From NCBI GenBank assembly GCA_003996215.1, contig QJPP01000672.1:186001-250000 (forward strand): DNA of 64,000 nucleotides, in the 5' to 3' direction. Shown here one piece after another: positions 1-11,154 of this stretch. The translations under genes were made by a program, and so were the position numbers. This DNA is from Jaltomata sinuosa. Taxonomy: Eukaryota > Streptophyta > Magnoliopsida > Solanales > Solanaceae. The notes beneath the pieces are model-generated. The model saw only the letters and a list, made by a program, of their open reading frames with translations, was not told the DNA's origin and did not search any database. How positions within the stretch are numbered: position 1 is the first letter of the stretch; every line of letters begins with the position of its first letter.

Positions 1-1237
1 ATTATATTAAAAATTAACTAGTTACTACTTACTATTATTATTGAGTAGTTGGATCTTCAAAAATTATGTGTACTTTAAAGTTTGTAATCACAAATATTTA
101 TTTATAAAAGGAATATGGAGATTTGTGATTTATCAATGAAGTGTCTTGGGATATTACGATATCCTATTATATTTATGAATTATGATTTGCTCATTTGATA
201 ACATTTTATAAGAATTAGAGAAAATTTAATAGTTTTCACAACTTGTGGGATTTTTATGTTTATGAGAAAAAATACAACTTAAAAAATGCAAATTAAATGT
301 CTAAACAAAACTTCAACTTCATATCAAATAATTTTATATCATAATTTCAAATTATAACTTCATATCACATGTCCAAAAGAGCCCTAAAATTGTATTTATA
401 TTAATAAGATAAGTAAGCCTCTCCATATCATACAAGTGCGCATCAAGCCCATGCGAAGGATTTTGTTAAGATATGCCAGATTCCACCAAGTATTTCTTCT
501 AGAGAATCTCCTAATCATTTCAAAGCAACTAGAAAGAGATTCTTTAACCAGAAAAAATTCGGTTAAGATGTAGGATATCTATTCAGAAGTTTTCACAATT
601 CAATCATAGATGATGGAATCATCAAAGATTTGACCTTTTCGAATTTTATCTGTAACTCACTAGAGGACATAAATAATTTAAAATTTTGAATCCGTCTCTC
701 TACCTATAAGTGAATAAAATTAATCTAACCAGTTGCTAAAATACTGAATTATTCAACTCCAACAATTACTGTTTTTTTTAATTGTTTATTTGATAGGAAT
801 GGTAAAGAAAACAAACAAGAAACCATGGCCGACAATTGTGAAAATGACATAGTTTCTATCTATATAGAGTAATTAATTCACATTATATCTTTGTTGAATT
901 ATTTTCTATGTGGACTTTCATATGAGATGAAATGATCACATATTTTAAATAGTATCATAGTAGATAGAAGTTTTGATCATTTGAAGTTCGTTATCATTAA
1001 TTATAATAATCAGACTAGCATGTAAAGAGACGTGTTAAAGACCTATTTATCATAAAAATGGAAAGCTAGGGATAATGATATAAACGCACACTTTTTACCT
1101 TGATTTTGTTATTTCTACCCTATGTGAAACTCTATGCTATTACAACTAATACTTATGAAATTGACAAATTGGCTTATACGGCGCTGCTTGAGATTCAATT
1201 AGGATAAATCACTTCCAATCAGACAAATTAGAATTTA
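1..1237. other. AT-rich intergenic DNA, no gene seen
   Basis: Very AT-rich sequence with no reading frame resembling a protein, no tRNA-like fold and no clear terminal repeats. I could not assign anything in it. Confidence 0.6.
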
Positions 1238-1629
1238 GGGTGTGTTTGGTACGGCGGAAAATATTTTTCGCTAAAAATATTTTTTAAGAAAATAAGTGAT
1301 TTCTTACTTTATTTTTTGTGTTTGATATACAAGTAAAAATTATTATCCTAAAATTATTTTATGTATCTAAAATAAAATTATGAGGATGGATGGGTTGAGG
1401 GTTGGTGGCGCGGAGGCGGGGTAGGGTGCTGGGTTGGGGGTGGGGTGTGAGGGTGGAGGGGTAGGTGGGAGGAGACAATGCCACTTATTTTCTCTACTTT
1501 CATTAAAACAGTCATTTTTCTTATTTTCAAGGAGTTTATTTTCCTAATGAAAATATTTTTCAAATTATTTTGCCAACCAAACACGAGAAAACAGGAAAAC
1601 ACGTGTTTTCCTATATACCAAACACACTC
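1238..1629. mobile_element. Tourist/Harbinger-like MITE
   Basis: The ends are inverted: GGGTGTGTTTGGTA at 1238-1251 and TACCAAACACACTC at the right end (one mismatch). The element is 392 bp and is flanked by TTA at 1235-1237 and again at 1630-1632, a 3-bp target duplication typical of PIF/Harbinger MITEs. The middle holds a G-rich stretch (1382-1470). Diverged or partial relatives occur at about 5815-6370, 8153-8240 and 40055-40260. The 74-codon minus-strand frame inside it is not a gene. Confidence 0.8.
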
Positions 1630-1632
1630 TTA

Positions 1633-2704
1633 GTTTTTCCTTATTCTTTCAGCTATACAACGTGTGAAGTTATTGATAAGTAGTAAAGTTACTGCCATGT
1701 GATCAGGAGGTAACATGTTTAAGTTGTGCAAAACAGTCTCTTGTAGAAATGCAGAATCGATAAGACAATGTACAATAGACCTTTATTGTTCAGCCCTTAT
1801 CCGAATCCCACATAGCAAGAGATTTAGTACGTCGGACTGGCCTTTAGCTATACAAAGTGTACAATATAATTAGTCGTTTGGCCCACCAATATAGTGAGAC
1901 TAAAGAGATCCCTTCATTTTCAATCAAATTTTTTTGAATTTAAAGCATTGCGAATGAATATTATTCCTAGTAAGAAGTGTTTCTCCTTTAATATGTATTT
2001 CTACTAATATGTTACATGATAGGGGTCTAGCCAAACCCCCCACACCTTAGGCCCACAACCTAAAGGTGATGGTTTTCTTAAAAAAAAAAGAAAAGCTCTA
2101 TGCGGCGCTAATTTAAATTAATTAAGATAATAAATACAGATATCTGATGATTTAACATAAAAAAAGGATTAAAGAAAACTGAGGACTTACCCTTTTCGAG
2201 TAGAAGAAAAAACATGGGACGGGAAAATTGAAGACTTCTTAGCCCTAATTCCACCTTCAACATATTTTACATTTTCTTTTTGGTGATCGAGAAATTCATT
2301 TGAGGTCAATACTTCGGACCAATCGCAACCTTCAAAACTCGGTGATAATGGCCCGTCCCTCTATCCTTTTCCACTTAAATGTCAGGCTCGTATACAAACT
2401 CGTGACTTAAGTTACAAGCTCTTCAAACTTTATCACTTGAACTATGTATTTCACATTCTAAATCTAATTGGATATTTACTTGCCAATCATATTTTTCAAA
2501 ATTAGAACGAAATTAACACATTAAAATTCAAAAGAATTGCATGATTGGATAAAACCTATGTACTTATAATTTAATTGCAACTCTAATTAGATTTTCAGAT
2601 GAGGTGCCAAAGAAGGAAAATAGAAAAATAAGAGTATAATTCATTGCTAAAAAAAACAAAATAATTTACAACAGTTCAATTAGAAGCAACAAATTAAATA
2701 TATA
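1633..2704. other. AT-rich intergenic DNA, no gene seen
   Basis: No coding frame or RNA gene was recognised. A short segment near 2028-2080 rich in runs of C and G resembles parts of the dispersed repeat seen at 10.5, 12.3 and 13.8 kb, but too weakly to call. Confidence 0.5.
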
Positions 2705-2800
2705 CATCTTCTATACAACATTTCAAGAAGCAATACACATATACATCTTCTACAACATTTCAAGAAGCAATATACATATACATCTTCTACACCAATTCTT
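2705..2800. repeat. Short tandem repeat, about 38-bp unit, 2.5 copies
   Basis: Units starting CATCTTCTA at 2705, 2744 and 2781 are nearly identical. The sequence GAAGCAATACATAT that resumes at 2881 matches the unit, so the rRNA-like fragment at 2807-2883 interrupts the repeat. Confidence 0.75.
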
Positions 2801-2806
2801 TTTTTT

Positions 2807-2883
2807 GTAACGCGATGCGTGACGCCCAGACAGACGACGTGCCCTCGGCCTAATGGCTTCGGGCACAACTTGCGTTCAAAGAA
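2807..2883 (-). rRNA. Fragment of nuclear 5.8S rRNA 3' end plus start of ITS2 (relic)
   Basis: Read on the minus strand, this segment begins TTTGAACGCAAGTTGTGCCC, continues through the conserved GAAGCCATTAGGCCGAGGGC block and ends CGTCACGCATCGCGT, which is the 3' end of plant 5.8S rRNA and the first bases of ITS2. It is about 77 bp of a roughly 160-nt RNA, so it is not functional. Directly after the rRNA-like 3' end, the minus strand has eight A residues (T-run at 2799-2806). A minus-strand frame of 70 codons across it is spurious. Confidence 0.85.
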
Positions 2884-2885
2884 GC

Positions 2886-3279
2886 AATACATATGTAGAG
2901 AAGCTTAATTAGCTTACACAAAATCTAGCTTTAATCATACATAAAACTTGTATAATAATGGGAAAAAAGAACCACTTGAAAGCAAATACTATTTGGATAT
3001 GCCATACCAAAAAAAAAAAAACTTTTGACTAAAGGAGGGAAAAACTTCTTACTTGATATCTGAAATAAGTTCCATCCTCCATGAAATGGTTCAATTTACC
3101 ACTAAAAAGAACTAATAATATTGGCCTTCAAAGATTAGGGTTGCTTGAATATGCTATACCACATATAGTTAAGCTACTACTTCAGCTAGAGCGAGTTCTG
3201 CAGGTTCAATTGAACTTACTTTTGACTCGAACCATATGTATATAATTGATCATAATCATTCTGAATCCACGTTTGCAAC
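2886..3279. other. 3' flank of the CYP94C-like gene
   Basis: No gene. This is AT-rich flanking DNA downstream of the minus-strand P450 and presumably contains its 3' UTR. I see no strong single poly(A) signal to pick. Confidence 0.5.
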
Positions 3280-4776
3280 TTATGGACTTATTTCTCGCAT
3301 TGAAACCAATAAGCCACCACTGAAAGAGGCAGTAAGGCCAGGAGAGAATCGAGGGGTGTGGTGATATGGTTCATGAGCTAATTCGACATGAAATCGCCTT
3401 AGCAAAGAGAGAACCACACTTTTAATCTCAACAAGTGCCATTTCTTTCCCCAAACACACCCTAAGTCCAGCTTGAAAAACTGGATACTTGAATGGATTTT
3501 CTTGGAAAAAAACCCCATCTTTCAACCATCTTTCTGGCTTAAACTCCAATGAATCACAACCCCACAATTCTTCCATTCTCCCCATAGCATAAGGATGATA
3601 AGTAACCCTTGTACCCTTTTTCACAAAAGTACCATCAGGTAGAAAATCATCTTCTAAACAAAACTTTGAATCAAATTGGATAGGAGGGTAAAGTCTCATA
3701 CTTTCATAAACACATGCTTGTAGATAGTGAAGCTCACTCATTTGTTCATAACTTTTGAGATCTTCATTCGGACCAAGAACGCGATTAGCTTCTTCTCTGA
3801 TGGATTTAGCCACCTCAGGATGATTCGCGATCACATAGAAGAAGCTCGTTAAAGCGGATGCTATAGTGTCCCTGCCAGCCAAGAGAAAGCTTATGACAAT
3901 ATCTCTTAGATATGTTTCATCACTTATTGATCCCATGAATCTTGAAAGAAGATCCCTATGGTTAGAAAAACCTAATTTCCTCTTTTGCCTTATGACTTCT
4001 TGTGCTAGAATATTGATCATTTTTATTGCTTCCCTTAACTTCTTTTCACTCCCTATGTTTAGAAATCTCTTGATTTTCCAAACAATAGGGGATGTAGTCA
4101 TGGCCCTTTTAGCTGATAAATTTGATGCTAGGTCAAAGGAAAGAGCAAATTGTGATATGGGTAGTGAAGATTCTAAACATTTAGGGTCCAATCCAAAAGA
4201 GAATCTACAAATACAATCAAATGAAAACCTTCTAAAAACATCTTGAAAATCAAGAAGTACCCCACCTTGTTTTTTATCATCTAAAAGTGGAAGTAGCCTT
4301 TTTTCAATCTCATTTTTCACCACTTCAAATGCATATGATCTTATAGAGACTTTACCAAGTTCAAGACTTGACATTCTCTTTTGAAATCTCCATAAATCCC
4401 CATCAACATTAAATATCCCTCTACCAAGAAAATCACCCAAGATGGTAGAGAAAGTTTTCCCCTTTGGGTAATTCTCAAATCTTGTTTTTAACATGTACTC
4501 AACATTTTGAGGATTTGAAGTGATCATGTTGCCAAGAACATGGATGTGAATTGTTCTTGTGGGTGAGTTTTTAAGAAGGTGAGTGTACCAATCACACAAA
4601 TTGATGAATTGTGAAGACCAACTTCTTGTGATGTAAGCATGGCAAATTTCACAATTGCACCAAAGTTTTAGCCTCACTATATAGAAGATAAGAGAAAAGA
4701 GAGATAATATGATAAAGATAAGAATAGAGTAGACATGAAAAGACTTCAACCACCAAAAAACTTCAAGATGATCCAT
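3280..4776 (-). CDS. Cytochrome P450, CYP94C-like (12-hydroxy-JA-Ile oxidase type)
   Basis: This is an intronless frame of 498 codons, the usual length for CYP94. The frame is open upstream to 4866, but the Met at 4776 (MDHLEVFWWLK) places a hydrophobic ER anchor at residues 10-35 and matches family starts, so I chose it. P450 landmarks are the I-helix AGRDT at residues 300-304, ESMR (ExxR) at 358-361, the FKPERW motif, and the heme loop FQAGLRVCLG at 434-443 with Cys441 as the axial ligand. The N-terminal stretch (CEICHAYITRSW, NLCDWYTHLL, FENYPKGK, LGRGIFNVDGDLWRFQ) resembles CYP94C1. Known members sit in the ER membrane and oxidise 12-hydroxy-jasmonoyl-isoleucine to the 12-carboxy form, turning off jasmonate signalling. 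Membership of CYP94 is secure. The C subfamily, and hence the substrate, is inferred from remembered sequence. No break or missing key residue was seen. Confidence 0.92.
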   Translation of the reverse strand: MDHLEVFWWLKSFHVYSILIFIILSLFSLIFYIVRLKLWCNCEICHAYITRSWSSQFINLCDWYTHLLKNSPTRTIHIHVLGNMITSNPQNVEYMLKTRFENYPKGKTFSTILGDFLGRGIFNVDGDLWRFQKRMSSLELGKVSIRSYAFEVVKNEIEKRLLPLLDDKKQGGVLLDFQDVFRRFSFDCICRFSFGLDPKCLESSLPISQFALSFDLASNLSAKRAMTTSPIVWKIKRFLNIGSEKKLREAIKMINILAQEVIRQKRKLGFSNHRDLLSRFMGSISDETYLRDIVISFLLAGRDTIASALTSFFYVIANHPEVAKSIREEANRVLGPNEDLKSYEQMSELHYLQACVYESMRLYPPIQFDSKFCLEDDFLPDGTFVKKGTRVTYHPYAMGRMEELWGCDSLEFKPERWLKDGVFFQENPFKYPVFQAGLRVCLGKEMALVEIKSVVLSLLRRFHVELAHEPYHHTPRFSPGLTASFSGGLLVSMREISP

Positions 4777-4916
4777 TGGAAGAAAAATGGATGATTTTTT
4801 TGTGATAATAATGGGAGATAGAAAGAATAAGGAGAGATGAATTGAACCAAATTGATAATATTTCAATACACGTTCACACTTACTCTCTTACTATAATATT
4901 AATGCTAAGAAAAGGA

Positions 4917-4930
4917 CACATTATATAATA
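4917..4930 (-). promoter_or_regulatory. Probable TATA box of the CYP94C-like gene
   Basis: The minus strand reads TATTATATAA about 145 bp upstream of the chosen ATG (4776). This is the best TATA-like match in the proximal promoter. It is inferred from sequence only. Confidence 0.45.
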
Positions 4931-5002
4931 ATCAACTTATTCTATAGTTTTTCCACTAACTATATACTATTAAAGATAAACAAATAATTGAACCAAAAGC
5001 TA

Positions 5003-5110
5003 CAACAACAACATATCAGTGTATTCTCACAAAGTGAGGTCTGGAGAGGGTAGAGTGTACGCATACCACTGCCTTTTCTATAAACCCTAGACTCAAGACA
5101 AAATACAATC
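5003..5110 (-). mobile_element. TS-type tRNA-derived SINE 3' part
   Basis: The plus strand starts with a CAA repeat, then carries a segment with GAGGTCTGGAGAGGGTAGAG and GTACGCATACCACTGCC, the reverse complement of the 3' body of the TS SINE family of Solanaceae, whose tail is a TTG repeat. The 5' tRNA-related part is not clear. It lies upstream of the CYP94C-like gene. Confidence 0.7.
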
Positions 5111-5352
5111 TAGAAAAAGATGTAATAAAGGTACAAGAGACATAGGGAGTAACACAACAACAGATAGCAACAAAACAATATTACCACAAAATAATATTAC
5201 AATCGATCTTCGTAAATCACAGATATTAACCGAACGAAAAGCTAAAAAAAAAAAAAAAAAGAGCATAATTATCGCGTGAATTGAAGAACAAGACAGTTAG
5301 AAGACGCATCTTTTTTGAATCACGTATTGGAAGTTTGTGTACCCCATTCAAT

Positions 5353-5358
5353 CACGTG
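5353..5358. promoter_or_regulatory. G-box CACGTG upstream of the CYP94C-like gene
   Basis: A perfect palindromic CACGTG lies about 580 bp upstream of the P450 start. MYC2-type bHLH factors bind this hexamer in jasmonate-induced promoters, and CYP94C genes are jasmonate-induced. The functional link is an inference. Confidence 0.35.
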
Positions 5359-5384
5359 TTTTTATTGTTTTTCTCATTTAATTT

Positions 5385-5570
5385 GTAGGTAGGCCAACCG
5401 GCTACGTTTTCATCTTTAATCAAATATCTCGAATTTGAACCGTAGATATGGAATCATTTTTGGTAGAGAGTGTATTACCCCTCTAAGTGAGACTTCCCGA
5501 CGCGAAAATAGATTAGTCGAGCCTCAAAATGAATACCAAACATCGAATGAAAAAACAAAAAAAAAAGTAA
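5385..5570 (+). mobile_element. tRNA-derived SINE copy
   Basis: The segment contains GAATTTGAACC, a degenerate pol III box B, followed by a body with GTGAGACTTCCCGACGCG and GTCGAGCCTCAAAATGAATA. It ends in an A-rich tail at 5549-5566. A related copy with the same order of motifs is at 26262-26440. Box A is too diverged to place. Confidence 0.6.
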
Positions 5571-5814
5571 TGATAATTTTAATTTTCTTATAAAGGGGCA
5601 TATCGCAAGATACTGATTCAGATTTTGAAGTTTTACTTTTTATGACGCTAACCTATATACGAGATAGTGATACACTTTTATGGCTAAAAGTTAATCAAGT
5701 CTTATTTAGACTTGAGATAAAAATGTACAATCTTTAAATTTAAGAATTATGTACATAAGTTGTGCCAATCACAATATGAGACGTACATTTCAAAAGAGAA
5801 AATCATCTTGCATT
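5571..5814. other. Intergenic DNA, nothing recognised
   Basis: Short AT-rich spacer without coding potential. Confidence 0.5.
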
Positions 5815-6372
5815 ATGAGTGTGTTCTAGGAAAAGAATTGAGCTTCTTACCTATTTTTTTTGTGTTGATCACTATGTAATTAAATAAAAAAAATATTATT
5901 CTAAAAATATTTTATATTATCTAGACAAATAATATGAAAGTTAAGGTGGGAGGGAGGTGCGAGGTGGTAGGAATGAAGGCTACATATATTGAAGAGTGGA
6001 AAAGATATAATCAACGTAAAATATTGTTTGTGGAATTTATTTTTCTAGCAAGAGAAAATATTTTCTAAAAATTTTGATCAACCAAATATGAGAAAATTTA
6101 AAAATATCATACCTGTTACTATCTGTTATTTCCTGTAGATCGATTATAGTATTATTTTGTTGTAGTATTATTCTGCTAGTATATGTTATTTTTGTTACCA
6201 TCTATTATTTCTTGTACTTTTATTATTTCATTTTTTAAATTGTTCATTTTTTGAGCCGAGGATCTTTCAAGTGAGATAAGATTTATGTTATACTTTACTC
6301 TTTTCGAACTCTATTTTATGAGACTACATTAAATATATTTATTGTTATTGTTACATATCGAACACACCCTGT
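5815..6372. mobile_element. Degenerate MITE related to the 1238-1629 element
   Basis: The left part (GTGTGTTCTAGGAAAA), an internal G-rich patch at 5945-5975, and a right part with CCAAATATGAGAAAA and later CGAACACACCCTG follow the order of features in the MITE at 1238-1629. The ends are too diverged for a target duplication to be read. About 240 bp of extra sequence lies near the right end. Confidence 0.4.
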
Positions 6373-7025
6373 AACATTTTTATTTAATGCTTATCTCTAA
6401 TAAACATGTGAGTAGTAGACAGAAAAAAACAAAAGAGGGAAGAGGTCACATAAGGTGCTTATGATATAAAACGAACAAGGTGAATAATAAGGCAGACAAA
6501 GTGTTAGTTTAATCACAACCCTCAATATTCTCATCCTAATATAAATATTTGTGGCTGCAGATACACTGATTCTTTTGGAAAAGGAAACTATGGGCCATCA
6601 ATGCATGTTTTCCTGTTATTAATTATAGGCAGATATATATATATATAGATAAATTTTGGAGAGGAAAAGTGTATAATTGTATTTTTAAATTTATTTCGTG
6701 AAAGTAGAGAGGTTGTTTTCAGTAGTGAATTTATAGCTAAAATATGGGGCACGTCATTTTGTGATTTTTCCGTAAAAATTAAGTATTTTATGTAGTATAA
6801 TATTATCGGTTAGCTTACACCCATGCTACAGAAAAGCTAAATGACGCTTTAGGTTAAATGTTGAATTATTTACCTAGAAAAATTAGGGATCAATTCCTAC
6901 CTAATTCATTTTTTTTAGTAAAGTACCCATGTTTTAGAAATTTTAAATTCGCTTTTAGTTGTTTTTGAAAGAGCTTAGCTCGGCTCAATTAGTGTATATT
7001 AAAATCAGTAGAAAAGAAATATATA
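6373..7025. other. AT-rich intergenic DNA, no gene seen
   Basis: No protein-like frame, RNA gene or terminal repeat was recognised. A short TA microsatellite lies at about 6632-6646. Confidence 0.5.
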
Positions 7026-7283
7026 CTCCATTTGTTTATTTTATTTGTCCATTATTCAAAAATAGATTTCTTATTCTTACTTATTAATTTTGACATATCA
7101 AGAAAAAATAATTATCTTTTTCATATTTTATCATTTACATTAATTATTTATTTTTTAAATTAGTTTTTAAGATTTAATATTAAATATTAATTAATATGAG
7201 TATTATAATAAAATATTCATATCAATTATTATTTTTAAAGAACCTGCAAAATTTAAAGTGAATAAGCAAAAATAACCGAGGAA
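7026..7283. mobile_element. Decayed Stowaway-like MITE
   Basis: The left end CTCCATTTGTTTATTTTATT and a right end with AATAACCGAGG are weak versions of the Stowaway CTCCCTCCGTnnn termini in the expected inverted orientation, next to TA dinucleotides. Boundaries are approximate. Confidence 0.4.
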
Positions 7284-7470
7284 ATATATATATTTAATTA
7301 ATTTTTTAAATAAAAAAATGTCAATTACACACACCTTGGTGGGCTTGATTTTTTTTGGTAAAACTAGGAGTAGGTGCAGACGTGCAGTTACTTAACTTGG
7401 TACTTTAATCAAGAAGGTGAATTCTGATATTCTTCACCATTTCCCAAAAAGAAAGTCAGAAAAGAATATT

Positions 7471-7722
7471 ACATACTCTTTTCATTCCAAATTAACAGTC
7501 GATTTAGCTTAAAAAATTATTTCAAAATAATTACTCATTATAATTCAAACTTAAAGTTAATAATTATTTTCGGTTATATTCTCATGACACAATATTTTAT
7601 AAAAGGAAATCAATTTTACATCACTATAAACAAAATTAAGTTAGTAAATTATATTATATATTTGTTATTATTATTTTAATAGATGTGAAAAGCTGAAACG
7701 ACAGTTAAAATAGAACGAAAAA
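7471..7722. mobile_element. Decayed Stowaway-like MITE
   Basis: The left end CTCTTTTCATTCCAAATTAA and a right end TTAAAATAGAACGAAAAAAG are imperfectly inverted and about 250 bp apart, the usual Stowaway size here. The short minus-strand frame overlapping the right end is not supported as a gene. Confidence 0.4.
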
Positions 7723-8825
7723 AGATTTTCTTTTTGGGAAGATCTTAAATTTTGACATATAAAATGAAAGTGAGGAATAACGAGGGAATAATAAAAATTT
7801 CTGAGGACAGAAAAATGTACCTTGTGATATCGAAAAACTTGTCTTTATATGTGTATGCATAACATGGAAATTAACAAGGATTTCCTCTTTCCTATTCACT
7901 CCCTCATGGAAGAGGACCATATTGTAGTTGTTTTTGTGCATTAAATCTATTAAAATAATAACTAATTAAGTAATTAATATATATATATATATATTGTTTA
8001 AATATGTTAAGAGCAAGAACTCCATATGTTTGATCTCCTTTTTCATATCAGCATACCTTTGTCATATTTGTGACTTTTATTTACTAAAGAAATTGCACAT
8101 TTATATATTAGTCATATGTGTGGCTTTAGGATAGTGGACGAGAAGGAGATCAAGGGTGTGTTGGAAAATAAGTGATTTTTTTATTTTCTTATGTTTGGTA
8201 TATAAGTAGAAAAATATTATTCTAAAAGAATTTGTGTATAGGTCGATTCACTAACGTTCGTATCGACCTATAAGTCCGCTAACATGAAGAGTTGAGTTTG
8301 AACTGGCAAACCGAAATCGCGTTCGAATTGGTGGATAAAGGAGCAAAATTTCCTAAAAATAATTAATTTCGGCTAGTTTATGTAGTGATTTGGCTAGAAT
8401 TGGTAATATTTATGTTTTGTTAATTATTGAATCTACTCTAAGAACTGAAAGTACCCAGGGACCTATGTTTTAAAATGTTTTTCTTGAATATAAATTTTAC
8501 ATATAGGAATAGTATTTTAACTGAAAATACTAGTTTAAAAACTAATGGTTTCTTTTCTCGAAAGCGAATTTACAGTAACCACGACGTTATATTATATATC
8601 ACTTATCAGTCATCAAGAATCATCACAAGACGGATGAATTCCTTTAATGTTTCCACAGCCTAGATATGTATCCTAGGTGATGAAAAGGGTATAGTCTTGT
8701 ATAACTAACTCAAGCTGTCATATTATGGTGAAAAAACACCATTCTTTCAATATCTATAATAGTGTATTTATATATTATATGCTTGAGTGAAGGATTCATC
8801 AAAAATAATGTTAACTTTGTAGCCT
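7723..8825. other. AT-rich intergenic DNA with a partial MITE
   Basis: No gene was recognised. Positions 8153-8240 repeat the left end of the 1238-1629 MITE (GGGTGTGTTGGAAAATAAGT). A TA microsatellite lies at 7979-7995. The 62-codon plus-strand frame at 8475 has no recognisable feature. Confidence 0.5.
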
Positions 8826-8932
8826 TCATAAGATAGAGATAAGACTGCGTATATACCAGTCATCACTCTCCTCAAACCTCACATATGAAATTACATAATT
8901 GGATACATTGTTGTTGTTGTTGTTGTTGTTTA
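8826..8932 (+). mobile_element. TS-type tRNA-derived SINE 3' part with TTG tail
   Basis: The plus strand has GATAAGACTGCGTATATACC and a degenerate version of the TS SINE body. It ends in a clean run of TTG repeats at about 8911-8931, the hallmark 3' tail of this family. The 5' part is lost or too diverged. Confidence 0.75.
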
Positions 8933-8973
8933 GGCTAGAGTTTGAGAGCATAATGAACATGTTAATGGACTAA

Positions 8974-9487
8974 GGGAACGTTTGGTAGAGTGCATTAGAA
9001 AAATAATCTATGCATTAATTTTGTGTATTACTAGTACCTCGTTTGGTACGCTTTTTCGACCTATGTATAACTAGTGCTTGCATTAGTTATACATTCTATT
9101 TGGTATTAAGATATATATACCTAATTAATACATGAAAATTCATGAAATTAGTACGCAAAGGGTTTTAATGCATGCATTAGTTAGCATGGTTAAAGACATA
9201 ATTGTCACTCAAAACCTTATTCGTGGAGGGTATTTTTGTAAATAAATAATATTTGTTTAGAAATTATACAATAATGCATATTATTTTTAATACATCAAAG
9301 TAAACACTGCATAAGAAATAATCACAGCATAATTAATACGAGCATAACTAATATCAACATTATTTTAATATACCAAAATAAATACTGCATAAAAAATATT
9401 TACATCATAACTAATACAAACATAACTAATATCAATATTATTAATACACTATATCATCTACTCTTATACACCCTATCAAACGATTCC
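8974..9487. mobile_element. TIR element (MITE), GGGAACGTTTGGTAG family
   Basis: The left terminus GGGAACGTTTGGTAGAGTG is mirrored at the right end by CTATCAAACGATTCC. Flanks are TAA on the left and TAG on the right, an approximate 3-bp target duplication. The body is rich in ATTAGTTATAC-like motifs shared with the longer relative at 54847-55932. No transposase coding is present, so it is non-autonomous. Confidence 0.7.
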
Positions 9488-10313
9488 TAGTTAACTAATT
9501 AGTGCCTTCTTAATGGGTGAAATCGACCCAATAGCTTTTTCCAATACATATATTGCATATCATGAAGGGGACATCTCAAAAGCAAAAACACCAAATTAAA
9601 GAAGAAGAAAAGAAAAACTTTAGGTGCAAGTGCATTTGGACTAATTTTTTTTCAAAAACAGAAAGGAAAACCACACATGTGCAGCTAGCTAAGTTCATTG
9701 AAACAAGACATGAACTGACTATAAACTAATGACAAGAAGGCCAACAAATTATGTCTACTCCCATCATTAAAAAAAACAAAATTACAAATTTTATTAGATT
9801 CTGGTTTCAGTTTCTATGATTATTTGGTAACATGACATAAAGTTGGTTGCCCACAGAATTTAGCTAAATTGGACTATTAAAATTTTACTTTTTAAAAACT
9901 AATAAATTTTATACATGTACAATCATTGAATAACATTTGTCATTAATGACATTAGAATGTATAATAATGTACAAATATAATAAGTAACTAATCATACAAC
10001 TTCCAAATAATGCACAAAAGAATAATGTCAACCAAATCTAGTGATTAAAAACTCCTATAAAATATAACCAGAGATGAAAGAAGGGTGTTATATAAAAAAA
10101 CAAAGCTTTCTTATCTTACTATATATATATTTGTTACAAATAAACACATTATATTATAAAAATCTTGAGACATTATTGTACATGTTAGCACGTAGGCAAG
10201 TTATCATTAGTTTACAGAGGATTAATTACTCATGCACCTTTATATTATTTAAGCAACTTGATGTTTTTGCCTCAACAAGAACTAATGTTATTTTCTCAAT
10301 GGGGTATTATGTG
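9488..10313. other. AT-rich intergenic DNA, no gene seen
   Basis: No supported feature. The 141-codon frame beginning at 10074 has AT-rich, low-complexity composition and runs into the repeat at 10314, so I do not treat it as a gene. Confidence 0.5.
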
Positions 10314-10890
10314 CCGTTGGTGGCGGAATCAGAAATTTATACAAGGAGGAGTCAAAAAAATTCTAGTATGCCACAACTGTTGTTTGAACGTATGACCAAA
10401 AGCAAATTTGAACCCCTTTTACCACTATACTTGAGTTTTTCTTCATTTTTTTTTAAAAATAAGCCATCAGCAATTGTGAGCCTCGATGTGGGGGGTTAGG
10501 CTTGACCCCTACCACGTCTATTCATTTACAAAAAGTTAAGTACAAAGTTGAAGGGGGGACATGAACCAAAGCTCTAACAAGAAAGAAGCTGCACAAAAGT
10601 TGCCCAAAGTACAAGAAAGGATTTAGACTATACATGATCCTTTCATACAAGAAAGTGTTAACTTATCTTAAAAAAGAAGTAGTAGCTCTTTTTGTATCTT
10701 CTCCTCAGAGAGGGAATTGTCATTTGTCAAGTTAAATTAAACTTGAATTTTTCTTCATATTTAAGGAGATTCAACTGCTCATATATAATCGGAAAGATCA
10801 TTTTTACTCCATTTGTACAGTTAATTTTTCGATGAAAGAGGTTCGGTTGAACCTCGTTGGCACTCCTTAATTAGTTCTGCCACTGTGTGC
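10314..10890. mobile_element. Interrupted copy of the GGCGGAGCC-type MITE
   Basis: The left end GTTGGTGGCGGAATCAGAAA and the right end TTAATTAGTTCTGCCACTG match the termini of the shorter copies at 14573-14760 and 33408-33595. The interior is enlarged and includes, near 10470-10560, the dispersed G-rich repeat also seen at 12285 and 13742. It is best read as a MITE with a second repeat inserted. Confidence 0.5.
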
Positions 10891-11154
10891 AGTAGTGTGC
10901 GAGGAATTACTTTTAAGTAAGTGTAAATGCTTAAACAAATGAATAATTCAAATACAATATTACGATTGTCCTTGATCATTAGTTATTTTTTTCGAAATAT
11001 ATTAATTTTCTAAAATATTACTAACGAAGTTGAAATAATATATATTATTATTACTATATTGTAATCATAAACTGTTTAACAGGATAGTACGAATCCGCTC
11101 TTTTAACTTAGTTAAGGAAGAATTATTACTTTTGTAGTACAAACCAATTAGTTG

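Noticed and set aside
2680..2892. 70-codon minus-strand frame with Cys-rich repeats
   Set aside because: Translation of the 5.8S-ITS2 fragment plus the 38-bp tandem repeat.
3866..4246. 126-codon plus-strand frame inside the P450
   Set aside because: Antisense shadow of the CYP94C-like coding sequence.
10074..10499. 141-codon plus-strand frame
   Set aside because: AT-rich low-complexity start, runs across a MITE end and a dispersed repeat, no recognisable motif.
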